41,252 nucleotides of DNA from an uncultured bacterium (lineage in GTDB: Bacteria; Verrucomicrobiota; Lentisphaeria; Victivallales; UBA1829). Within the stretch, counting starts at the first letter, position 1. Each line of letters starts with the position of its first letter. A program made the translations under genes and the position numbers. Shown here piece by piece: positions 15,294 to 22,744 of this stretch. The DNA lies in the NCBI GenBank assembly GCA_902780135.1, contig CACZEK010000023.1, positions 1 to 41,252 on the forward strand. The letters are read 5' to 3'. The notes beneath the pieces are model-generated. The model was not told the DNA's origin, made no database searches, and saw only the letters and a program-made list of their open reading frames with translations.

Positions 15294-16787
15294 TTATTCT
15301 TCGTCGAGGCCGAGGTCGTCGCCGCCGAAGTCGTCGCCGAGACCGTCGTCCCCGGCTTCGTCTTCGTCGTCTTCGCCGAGGAAATCGTCGCCGATGCCGG
15401 TGTCGTCGGCTTCGTCTTCGCCGGTCATGATGTCGTTGAAGTCCTGCAGGGACTGTTCACGTTCGGCGGCCGCGCGCTCTTCGGCTTTCTTGCGCATGGC
15501 TTCCTCGTGGGCCGTCTTCATGGTCGCGATGTCGCCCTGCGAGAAGTAGACCACGTCGCCGACGCTCGGATAGTCGAACGAGCCGCCCGGGGTGGCGAGG
15601 ATGGTGGCGACGGCGGCCTTGGCGCGGAGGCGGATGACCTGCGCCTTGCAGACGTATTTCGCGGTGTCGGGGTCGAGGCTGGTGGCGACGGTCAGGAGCG
15701 CGCCTTCCGGGACGGATGCGCGGATGCGCTCGCCGGAGGAGCGGATGACTTCGCTTTCGGAGCCGATGTCGACGGTGATGTAGCCGTAATCTTCGTTGAC
15801 GTAGACGACCTTGCCGACGAGGTCCTTCAGGACGGAGAAGTTGATGTTGAGGGCTTCGCTGTCCTCGCCGAACCCGGTCGGGTCGATGATCGTTTTGAGG
15901 CGGCGGATCTCCTTTTCGGCGTCGGCGAGCTTGCGGGTGGCTTCTTCGGCGGTGCGTCTGTAGGCGGAAGTGTCTTCCTCGGCGGTGCCGAGCTGGGTTT
16001 CGGCGCGCATGACGCGGATGCGGAGTTCCTCGTTGTCCTTGATGAGCTCGTTGTGGCGGTTGACGTATTCCTCGACGGTGGTGATGTTTTCCTTGAGGAG
16101 CTGGTTGTATTCCTGGGAGTTCAGGTCAAGCTCCTTGGAGTCGGGGGAGATCTGGCTGGAGACGGTGACGATGTGGCCGCGGAAGGCTTTCATGCGTTCG
16201 ACGGTGTCGTTCGTCTTCGCGATGAGTTCGTTCAGTGCATTGGCGAGCTTGGCGTTGTCGGCGGAGAAGGCGTAGCTTCTGGCGGGCATGCCGAGGTTGG
16301 CGCCGTCCTTGGACATGAACTCGGAGAGGTGTTTGTCGCGGACGTAGAAATACTCCATGCGTTCGCCGATGTGGGTCTTGACCTCGGCGAGCGTGGCGTC
16401 GGTGGTCTTGTAGTTGGTGACGCTGCCGGATTCGAGGATGTAGGGCTCGTCGCCTTCGCCGTAGAACGCCTTTTCAAGCACGGTGTTGGTCACGTCGGTG
16501 AGGTTTTCGGCGATGGCGTTGCGCTGCTTGACGATCTTGTTGACCGCGGCGTCCAGCTTGACCATGGCTTCGTTGACCTCGGCCGGAGTCTTGCTGATCT
16601 TGAGGTCGTCGGCGGGGATGACCGCGGACGAATCGATCAGCCGGGAGACTTTCTCCACCGTGGCGGCGATGTCCGACCGCGCCTGCGTGATCTGCTCCCG
16701 TTTCTGGAAGAGAAGCACGCCGAAGACGACCACGACGATCGCAAAGACGAAAATAAAAATGTTGATGATCTTGCTGGCTTTGCTCAT
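15294..16787 (-). CDS. Membrane-anchored coiled-coil protein with beta domain and acidic tail, function unknown
   Basis: 497 residues. One N-terminal membrane helix (about 7-28) is followed by long alpha-helical coiled-coil stretches (about 29-330, including EQITQARSDIAATVEKVSRL and the charged repeat before LKTIIDP). A compact beta-rich region (about 345-430) carries GKVVYVNEDYGYITVDIGS. The C-terminal tail of about 45 residues is almost all Asp, Glu and Gly. Membrane helix, coil, then beta barrel recalls MreC in outline, but no MreC signature is present. The ATG at 16787 is preceded by GGAGTCCCGGTA; the frame is open 25 codons further upstream across the promoter. First gene of the cluster ending in aroE. 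Confidence 0.78.
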   Translation of the reverse strand: MSKASKIINIFIFVFAIVVVVFGVLLFQKREQITQARSDIAATVEKVSRLIDSSAVIPADDLKISKTPAEVNEAMVKLDAAVNKIVKQRNAIAENLTDVTNTVLEKAFYGEGDEPYILESGSVTNYKTTDATLAEVKTHIGERMEYFYVRDKHLSEFMSKDGANLGMPARSYAFSADNAKLANALNELIAKTNDTVERMKAFRGHIVTVSSQISPDSKELDLNSQEYNQLLKENITTVEEYVNRHNELIKDNEELRIRVMRAETQLGTAEEDTSAYRRTAEEATRKLADAEKEIRRLKTIIDPTGFGEDSEALNINFSVLKDLVGKVVYVNEDYGYITVDIGSESEVIRSSGERIRASVPEGALLTVATSLDPDTAKYVCKAQVIRLRAKAAVATILATPGGSFDYPSVGDVVYFSQGDIATMKTAHEEAMRKKAEERAAAEREQSLQDFNDIMTGEDEADDTGIGDDFLGEDDEDEAGDDGLGDDFGGDDLGLDEE

Positions 16788-16833
16788 TACCGGGACTCCT
16801 GTAATTGCGTGAAAATTATCTGATACAATATGT

Positions 16834-16862
16834 ACACTACATCCATTTTGCCCGAAATGCAA
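16834..16862 (-). promoter_or_regulatory. Promoter of the coiled-coil gene cluster
   Basis: -35 TTGCAT (16857-16862), 17-base spacer, -10 TAGTGT (16834-16839) on the minus strand. The -10 is weaker than in neighbouring promoters; TATTGT at 16825-16830 is an alternative. Confidence 0.55.
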
Positions 16863-16956
16863 ATCCGAACGGGCAAAAAAACGCCTCTTTTTTTAGAAAA
16901 AAACGCGATTTCCTAAAGAAAACCCGGAAAAACAGGCTGAAAACGCGTAAAAAGGC

Positions 16957-16991
16957 AAAAAAAGCGGGACGGCGTCGTCATGGCGCCGTCC
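16957..16991 (-). terminator. Intrinsic terminator of the AsnC-domain gene
   Basis: On the minus strand GGACGGCG (16991-16984) pairs perfectly with CGCCGTCC (16974-16967) across a nine-base loop. CGC and seven T (complement of 16957-16963) follow. Confidence 0.85.
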
Positions 16992-17028
16992 ATGATGCAG
17001 TGTGCGGTCCGCAGCGCGGACGGAGTGG

Positions 17029-17304
17029 TCATTCCATCCCGTATGCCGCCGCGGCGTCGTAGTTGTACTGCGCGTTGAGCGAAAGGAGGGTCTTCGTATG
17101 GGTGATGCCGGGGATCTGGTTGCACATCTTGTCGGCGATGATCGAGGACAGCTGCTGCTGGTCCTTCACGCGGGCGATGGCGGCGAGGTCGTATTCTCCG
17201 ACGACGGCATGCACTTCGACGATGCCGTCGACCGCGAGAATCTCTTTCGTTACGGCCGCGAGGCTCTGACGTTCGACGTTGACCAGAATAATGGCGGTGA
17301 TCAT
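17029..17304 (-). CDS. Stand-alone Lrp/AsnC ligand-binding (RAM) domain protein
   Basis: 91 residues consisting only of the alpha-beta RAM domain of Lrp/AsnC regulators, with no helix-turn-helix. Typical features: initial strand ITAIILVNVE, the central VGEYDLAAIARVKD, and IPGITHTKTLLSL. Stand-alone RAM proteins oligomerise and bind amino acids. They may modulate full-length Lrp proteins or act as sensors. It has its own promoter and terminator, so it is monocistronic. Ligand unknown. Confidence 0.88.
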   Translation of the reverse strand: MITAIILVNVERQSLAAVTKEILAVDGIVEVHAVVGEYDLAAIARVKDQQQLSSIIADKMCNQIPGITHTKTLLSLNAQYNYDAAAAYGME

Positions 17305-17400
17305 GGTTCAGGATTCCTTTCCTGTTTCGGTTTATTGATGAATTTTTGATGAATGACGAGGAACGGGCGCCGCGCGGACGCCGAAACTCTTTCTCCCGCT

Positions 17401-17428
17401 AAAATAGCCCATTGTTCGGGAAATGCAA
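17401..17428 (-). promoter_or_regulatory. Promoter of the AsnC-domain gene
   Basis: -35 TTGCAT (17423-17428), 16-base spacer, -10 TATTTT (17401-17406) on the minus strand. Confidence 0.72.
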
Positions 17429-17468
17429 GCCGGAAAGCACGAAAAATGCGTTTTTTTTCCGGGAAAGA

Positions 17469-17499
17469 TTGCATTTTCCGGCAAAACGGGGCATATTAT
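17469..17499 (+). promoter_or_regulatory. Promoter of rsmD
   Basis: -35 TTGCAT (17469-17474), then CATATT at 17492-17497 (17-base spacer) or TATTAT at 17494-17499 (19). Divergent from the AsnC-domain promoter. The leader to the ATG at 17600 is about 95 bases. Confidence 0.6.
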
Positions 17500-17599
17500 G
17501 TATGCCGGAACGGACGATCGCGCTCCGGAAAAAGATTTGTCGGATGAAACCGCGGCGCGGACCGGAAGTCCGCCGCATCACAATACAGGAGTCGGCATC

Positions 17600-18178
17600 A
17601 TGGAGATCACGGCGGGGACCGCGCTGGGACTGAAACTGGGCGAACTGCCCGAAGGACGCGGGGTGCGTCCGACGTCGGTGCGCGCCCGCAGGGCGTTCTT
17701 CGACAGCGTCGGGTCCATGGACGGAAAGACGTTCGCCGACCTCTTCGCGGGGTCCGGCTGCATGGGGCTGGAAGCCGCCAGCCGCGGCGCTTCGACCGTG
17801 GTCTTCGCCGAGGAGTCGCCCGACGCCCTCGCGCTGATCCGGCACAACATCGCCCGGTTCGAGCACACGAAATCGCCCGCGCGGTTCCAGGTCGTGCCGG
17901 GCACGCTCCCCGCCTCGCTGAAAGTGCGCGTCATGCCGCCGCGCCCGGACATCGTGTTCGCCGATCCGCCCTACGCCAAATCCATGGACATGCTGGCGGC
18001 GCTGACCGCCGACGAGACGTTCAACGACTGGTCGCGCGGCGCGGTCTTCTACTGGGAGCTGCCCGATTTCCAGTGCGCGCTGCGTCCGCCGTCCGGCCCG
18101 TGGAAGCTCACCGGGATCCGCCAGCTCGGCGCGGCGAATTTCCTTCAGATCGAACGCACGGACAAGGCAGTCCGCTGA
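17600..18178 (+). CDS. rsmD: 16S rRNA (guanine-966-N2)-methyltransferase RsmD
   Basis: 192 residues. RsmD methylates G966 of 16S rRNA in the assembled small subunit using S-adenosylmethionine. Seen: substrate-recognition start VRPTSVRARRAFFDSV (23-38), SAM-binding loop ADLFAGSGCMGLEAASRG, and the catalytic motif FADPPYAKS. Length matches the family (about 185-200). The ATG 17600 is preceded by AGGAG nine bases upstream. Longer in-frame starts lie at or before the promoter -10 and are rejected. Monocistronic, convergent with dinG. Confidence 0.93.
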   Translation: MEITAGTALGLKLGELPEGRGVRPTSVRARRAFFDSVGSMDGKTFADLFAGSGCMGLEAASRGASTVVFAEESPDALALIRHNIARFEHTKSPARFQVVPGTLPASLKVRVMPPRPDIVFADPPYAKSMDMLAALTADETFNDWSRGAVFYWELPDFQCALRPPSGPWKLTGIRQLGAANFLQIERTDKAVR

Positions 18179-18246
18179 TTGGATGAGGGCGGGCCCGGCG
18201 CGTCCCGGCGCAGCCGGACACAGCCCGGCGCATTCGGCGTGGAGCG

Positions 18247-20277
18247 TCAGAAGTGTTCGACGGGGCACTCGGGGATGGATTCGAGGAAGGATTTGCCGTA
18301 GCTTTTCGTCATGATGCGCGGATCGAGCACCACGATGATGCCGGTGTCGGTCTTGCTCCGGATGAGCCTGCCGATGCCCTGCCGGAACTTCAGCACGGCG
18401 TCCGGGATCGAGTAGTCGCCGAACGGGTTGCCGCCGAGCCGCTGGATGCGCTCGCAGCGCGCCTGGATAAGCGGGTGCGTGGGGACGGCGAACGGGAGCT
18501 TGGTGATGATGACGTTGCTGAGGGCGTCGCCCGGGACGTCGACGCCGGTCCAGAAGCTCGTCGCGCCGAAAATGACCGAGGATTTGACTTTTTTGAACTC
18601 GGAGATCATGGCGGACCGGGAGAGGGATTCGCCGTGGACCAGCAGGTTGATGCCCTTCGAGAGGAAGGCGCGGGACAGGCGGTCCGAACAGTATTTGAGC
18701 ATGCTGTAGCTCGTGAACAGCACGAACGCGCTGCCGTTGGTCTTCTCCACGAACAAGCGGATCTTTTCCGCCGCTTCCTCGTTGAAGTTCCGTTCGCCCG
18801 GCTGCGGCATGTCCTTCGTGAGGTACAGGCGGACCTGCTTCATGTAGTCGAACGGCGAGTCGAGGATGAGGCCCTCGCCGCCGCGGAATCCGACGCGCCG
18901 GGCGTAGTAGGTGAGGGAGCCGTGTACGGCGAGCGTGGCGCTGGTGAGGATGACGGGCTTGCCGGAATCGAAGAGGAGGTCGCGGAGAAGTTCGGAGACG
19001 TTGAGCGGGGCCGAGGCGAGTTCGGTCTGGCGCGTGCGCGCGAATCCGGACTTGTGGCCCTCGACCCAGTAGACCTGGTCGGGCAGGGACATGTTCAGAA
19101 AGAGGTTCAGCTCCTCGCGGTAGCTCATGCAGTGTTCGAGCTGGGACTCCAGTTCGAGGCGGAATCCGGCGTCGTCCTGGTTGTCCGCGTAGGTCCGCGC
19201 GATGGTCTCGACGTCGAGGATGTTGTCGGAAACGAGGTCGCGGAAGCGTCCCGGCTGCGAAAGGCGGAAGGTCTGCTCGGGGGACTTGTCGAGCGTTTCG
19301 TCGAACTGCGCGAAGAAGTCGGTCAGCGCCTCATGGGCGTTCGCGATGCTGTTCCGGACCTGCATGGAGTCCTCGCCGGGCTTCATCAGGAGGCCGCGCC
19401 CGCTGACCGGATTGAACAGGCGGTTCAGGGTGCCGCGGACGGCGGAGGAATAGATGTGGAGCCCGAGGTGGTTCGCGGCGTTGTCCTCCAGCGTGTGCGC
19501 CTCGTCGAACACGACGGCGCAGTGTTCGGGCAGGGGGCAGTTCTCCTGCTCCTCGATGCGGCTGATCTTCAGGTTGGTGAAGAAGAGCGCGTGGTTGGTG
19601 ATGAGCAGGTCCGCCTTGTCCCACGAATGCCGGGCGCGCCAGTAGAAGCACGAATGGAAGTTCTGGCATTTCGGCCCGAGGCAGGTGCCTGTTTCGCAGC
19701 AGACGCTGTTCCAGAGGTGGGGATTCACGCGGAACGGCACCTCGGACAGCGTGCCGTCGTGCGTGGTGCGCGCCCAGTCCATGAGGTTCTGGAGCTCGTT
19801 GACCGGGGCGTCCGCGGGGAGGATCTCGTCGCGGTGGCTGCCCGCGGCGAGCGCGAGACGGCGTTTGCAGAGGTAGTTGCCGCGCCCTTTGGCGACCGCG
19901 AACGTGAATTCGACGTCCAGGAGGTCCTGAAGCAGCGGCAGGTCCTTCTTCGCGAGCTGTTCCTGCAGGTTGATGGTCTCGGTCGTGATGAGGACGCACT
20001 GGTGCATCGCCTTCGCGTGGTAGATCGCGGGGACGAGGTACGCGAAGCTCTTGCCGACTCCGGTCGGCGCCTCGACCATGAGGTTGCGCCCGTTCTGGAG
20101 CGCCTCCGCGACGGCGCACGCCATCTCGGTCTGCTGTTCGCGGCGTTCGTACGGGCGTCCGCCGTACTCCTCCGCCCGCTTCAGAGGGGTGTCCTCGGAG
20201 AAGAAGGCGGCGGTGCGCGGGAGAGCGTCCGAAAGAGCGACCTCTTTCAGTTCATGGTCGACGACCGGCAGGATCAC
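18247..20277 (-). CDS. dinG: DinG/XPD-family iron-sulfur ATP-dependent helicase
   Basis: 676 residues. DinG-like helicases are superfamily 2, 5'-3' enzymes that resolve D-loops, R-loops and damaged structures. Seen: Q-motif region YERREQQTEMACAV, Walker A EAPTGVGKSFAYLVPA, DEAH box VVFDEAHTLEDNA, and motif VI GIGRLIRSKTDTG. The iron-sulfur cysteines lie in YLCKRR and in GTC-x4-C-x5-C (GTCLGPKCQNFHSC), the same spacing as E. coli DinG. The start is GTG 20277. No Shine-Dalgarno is visible, and a strong hairpin lies 13 bases upstream, so the true start is less certain than the identity. It follows rnfE by 40 bases and may be the end of the ppiA-rnf transcription unit. Confidence 0.9.
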   Translation of the reverse strand: MILPVVDHELKEVALSDALPRTAAFFSEDTPLKRAEEYGGRPYERREQQTEMACAVAEALQNGRNLMVEAPTGVGKSFAYLVPAIYHAKAMHQCVLITTETINLQEQLAKKDLPLLQDLLDVEFTFAVAKGRGNYLCKRRLALAAGSHRDEILPADAPVNELQNLMDWARTTHDGTLSEVPFRVNPHLWNSVCCETGTCLGPKCQNFHSCFYWRARHSWDKADLLITNHALFFTNLKISRIEEQENCPLPEHCAVVFDEAHTLEDNAANHLGLHIYSSAVRGTLNRLFNPVSGRGLLMKPGEDSMQVRNSIANAHEALTDFFAQFDETLDKSPEQTFRLSQPGRFRDLVSDNILDVETIARTYADNQDDAGFRLELESQLEHCMSYREELNLFLNMSLPDQVYWVEGHKSGFARTRQTELASAPLNVSELLRDLLFDSGKPVILTSATLAVHGSLTYYARRVGFRGGEGLILDSPFDYMKQVRLYLTKDMPQPGERNFNEEAAEKIRLFVEKTNGSAFVLFTSYSMLKYCSDRLSRAFLSKGINLLVHGESLSRSAMISEFKKVKSSVIFGATSFWTGVDVPGDALSNVIITKLPFAVPTHPLIQARCERIQRLGGNPFGDYSIPDAVLKFRQGIGRLIRSKTDTGIIVVLDPRIMTKSYGKSFLESIPECPVEHF

Positions 20278-20290
20278 GGCGGGTTATTAT

Positions 20291-20312
20291 GGGCGCTTCG
20301 AAGGAAGCGCCC
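20291..20312. repeat. Perfect hairpin between rnfE and dinG
   Basis: GGGCGCTTC (20291-20299) pairs with GAAGCGCCC (20304-20312) across GAAG. On the minus strand it is followed by ATAATAA rather than a T run, so it may stop or stabilise the rnf message, or shield dinG translation. Confidence 0.7.
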
Positions 20313-20317
20313 CCTTC

Positions 20318-21004
20318 TTACTTGGTTTTGACGGGTTCTTCCGTGCTGAGCTTGCAGATGGAGCAGTGGCGGCAGTCGAACTCGGCGGGCGGTTCGTACT
20401 TGACGCCCGCCTTTTTCGCCTTGTGCATGTTCAGGAGGTTCATGCCGGCGAGGATGATGCCGAGGAGGATGAATCCGCCGGGGGCCTGTCCCATGACCGC
20501 GAAGCCGTTGTCCCAGCACTGCATGCTGATGCCGAAGAGGGTTCCGGCTGCGAGGAATTCGCGGATGCAGCCGAGGCAGACGAGCACGAACGTGAAGCCG
20601 AGGCCCATGCCGAGGCCGTCGGCGGCGGACGCCAGCAGGCCGTTCTTCGAGGCGAACGCCTCGGCGCGGCCGAGCACGATGCAGTTCACGACGATCAGCG
20701 GCAGGAAGATGCCGAGCGTCTGGTATGCTTCAGGCGCGTACGCCTGCATGACGAGCTTCACGACGGTCACGAACGTGGCGATGACCACGATGTAGCACGG
20801 GATGCGGATCTTGCCGGGGACAAGCTTGCGGATGACCGAGATCACCAGGTTGCTGCCCATCAGCACGAACGTGGTGGCGAGTCCCATGGCGAGCCCCTTC
20901 ACCGCGTCGGACGACGTGGCGAGCGTGGGGCACATGCCCAGGACGAGCACGAGGACCGGGTTTTCTTTCCAGAACCCTTTGGTAAATTCTTTGAAAACGC
21001 TCAT
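20318..21004 (-). CDS. rnfE: Rnf complex subunit RnfE
   Basis: 228 residues, an integral membrane subunit of the ferredoxin:NAD+ oxidoreductase that pumps Na+ or H+. Six hydrophobic segments are visible. Family signatures: NPVLVLVLGMCPTLATS near the start and LPLIVVNCIVLGRAEAFAS. The two half-sites with Cys (GMCPTLA and VNCIVLG) fit the intramembrane iron site shared by RnfA/RnfE and NqrD/NqrE. Odd: a soluble C-terminal tail with Cys211, Cys214 and Cys217 (FDCRHCSIC), not usual in RnfE. It ends the canonical A-B-C-D-G-E order, three bases after rnfG with no overlap. Confidence 0.95.
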   Translation of the reverse strand: MSVFKEFTKGFWKENPVLVLVLGMCPTLATSSDAVKGLAMGLATTFVLMGSNLVISVIRKLVPGKIRIPCYIVVIATFVTVVKLVMQAYAPEAYQTLGIFLPLIVVNCIVLGRAEAFASKNGLLASAADGLGMGLGFTFVLVCLGCIREFLAAGTLFGISMQCWDNGFAVMGQAPGGFILLGIILAGMNLLNMHKAKKAGVKYEPPAEFDCRHCSICKLSTEEPVKTK

Positions 21005-21006
21005 GG

Positions 21007-21675
21007 TCAGTTTTCCTCCTTCTTTTCAGCGGGGGCCGCGAGGTAGTCGCGGACGGCGGTCGAGGCGTACCAGACGAGGTCGCGGACGGCGTTCGAGGAA
21101 TAGGTCGCGCCGGAAACGAAATGGACGGCGTCCTTTTCCTTGGTCCATTTTGCGTTGCCGGGCTTCACGCCGGAATAGGAATCCAGCGCGGCGTTCGGCG
21201 GGAGCTTCGACGTGTCGGGCTTCACGCCCTTCACGACGTCGGTGATGGTGCGCTTCACGGAGCGGTCGGTCACTTTCGTGCCGATGCCGGGGGTCTCCGC
21301 GTGCCCGGACTTCACGATCACGGTGTCGATCGTCCCGTCCGGCTTGAAGCTGACGATGCCGGCAACTTTGCCGCCGAACCCGGAGGCCGCGGCTTCGGCG
21401 GCGTATCCGACCACGAGGCCTCCGTTTTTCGCCGTGTAGAGCTTGACGGGCTCGCCGTCGGGCGAGGTGATGTCGATTGCCTCGGATGCCGGATCGTTGT
21501 CGAACGGCGGGAGGATCATTTTCAGGCTGTCGGCGGTCTCTTTCGCCTGTGCGGCTTTGATGGGGGCGTCGGTCTTGACCGCGGTGTACGCCATGACGAG
21601 CGTGGAGACGCCGCAGACGACGAGGAGGAAGAACGCCAGATAGAACGGATTGGATGCCTTTGTCATGTCTTTCAT
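21007..21675 (-). CDS. rnfG: Rnf complex subunit RnfG (covalent FMN)
   Basis: 222 residues. One N-terminal membrane helix (about 12-31) precedes a periplasmic FMN-binding domain. The flavinylation motif SGATYS has its acceptor Thr at 191, and the upstream SGHAETPGIG is typical of FMN-binding domains. The FMN would be attached by an ApbE-type transferase, which is not in this window. GGGGTGAG suits ATG 21675; a second ATG four codons on is less well placed. The start overlaps the end of rnfD by four bases. Confidence 0.94.
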   Translation of the reverse strand: MKDMTKASNPFYLAFFLLVVCGVSTLVMAYTAVKTDAPIKAAQAKETADSLKMILPPFDNDPASEAIDITSPDGEPVKLYTAKNGGLVVGYAAEAAASGFGGKVAGIVSFKPDGTIDTVIVKSGHAETPGIGTKVTDRSVKRTITDVVKGVKPDTSKLPPNAALDSYSGVKPGNAKWTKEKDAVHFVSGATYSSNAVRDLVWYASTAVRDYLAAPAEKKEEN

Positions 21676-22724
21676 TTGATCTCACCCCTTCTGATGTTGA
21701 GCGCGGAAACGCTGTGGGAGTGCCAGCCGAAAGGACGGATGAAGCACATGCGGTCGATCAGCGGGACCAGGGCGTTCGCGATCACGATGGAGAAGCTGAC
21801 GCCTTCCGGATACGCGCCCCAGATGCGGATGACGCAGGTCAGGACGCCGATGACTGCGCCGAAGACGAGCGATCCGAGCGGAGTGATGGGCGAGGTGACC
21901 ATGTCGGTCGCCATGAAGAACGCGCCGATCATGACGCCGCCGCTGAGGATGTGGTAGAGCGGGCCCGGAGTCATGCCGGGGGCCGCCAGGTGAACGATGC
22001 CCGTGAAGACGAAGATCGTGCCGATCATGGCGAGCGGGATCTGCCATTTGATGAGGCGGAACGCCATGAGGCCGAGGCCGCCGATGAGGATGGCGAGCGC
22101 GGAGGTCTCGCCGATGGAGCCGCCAACGTTGCCGAGGAACAGCTTCATCAGGTTGTCGGGCGCGCCGAGCTGCGCCATGGCGTCGGCGGAGCCCTGCGCC
22201 GCATGGATCGCTCCGAGCGGGGTCGCGCCGGAGATGAGGGATCCGGTCGCCGGGGCCGCCCACTGGGTCATCGGGCCTGCGAATCCGACCAGCAGCGCCA
22301 CGCGCGCCGCTGCGGCGGGGTTGAACGGGTTCTGTCCGAGGCCGCCGAAAAGCTCCTTCACGACGACGATCGCGAAGACGCTGCCGACGAGGCAGAGCCA
22401 CCACGGGGCTCCGGGCGGGAGGTTCAGTGCCAGGATCACGCCCGTGACGAGCGCGCTGCAGTCGCCGACCGTGGATGCCTGCCGGGTGGCGAGCGTCCAG
22501 CCGTATTCGGCGAAGATGCAGAAGGCGGAGCAGTAGACGAGGATGCGGACGGCTTCGAAGCGGAAGAACCAGATCGAGGCCGCGACGGCGGGGAGGAGGC
22601 AGAGCAGCACCTTCGCCATGATGCGGGCGATGCTGTCGCCGTCCTGAACGTGAGGCGAAGTGCTCAGCACGAGCGAACCGGGCTCGGGGAGAGCGACGTT
22701 GTTTTTTTCGATTTCTTCACTCAT
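21672..22724 (-). CDS. rnfD: Rnf complex subunit RnfD (covalent FMN)
   Basis: 350 residues, a multi-spanning membrane protein related to NqrB. Signatures: GLGQNPFNPAAAARVALL (129-146), SGATPLGAI with the flavin-accepting Thr168, and FMATDMVTSPITPLGSLVFG near the C terminus. It takes part in electron transfer across the membrane and in ion translocation. The frame stays open far upstream, antisense-like within rnfC; the ATG at 22724, next after the rnfC stop, is taken because the family N terminus (SEEIEK then the membrane region) starts there. GGAG lies about 12 bases upstream. Confidence 0.95.
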   Translation of the reverse strand: MSEEIEKNNVALPEPGSLVLSTSPHVQDGDSIARIMAKVLLCLLPAVAASIWFFRFEAVRILVYCSAFCIFAEYGWTLATRQASTVGDCSALVTGVILALNLPPGAPWWLCLVGSVFAIVVVKELFGGLGQNPFNPAAAARVALLVGFAGPMTQWAAPATGSLISGATPLGAIHAAQGSADAMAQLGAPDNLMKLFLGNVGGSIGETSALAILIGGLGLMAFRLIKWQIPLAMIGTIFVFTGIVHLAAPGMTPGPLYHILSGGVMIGAFFMATDMVTSPITPLGSLVFGAVIGVLTCVIRIWGAYPEGVSFSIVIANALVPLIDRMCFIRPFGWHSHSVSALNIRRGEIK

Positions 22725-22744
22725 AGTAGGGAACAGCTCCGGGA

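Noticed and set aside
15294..16787. Coiled-coil protein as MreC
   Set aside because: The outline is similar, but there is no MreC motif, no mreB/mreD neighbour, and a long acidic tail.
18179..18246. GC-rich inverted repeats between rsmD and dinG
   Set aside because: No T run on either strand; not enough to call a terminator.
18253..20331. Long plus-strand frame opposite dinG
   Set aside because: No motif and no ribosome site; the minus strand holds all helicase motifs.
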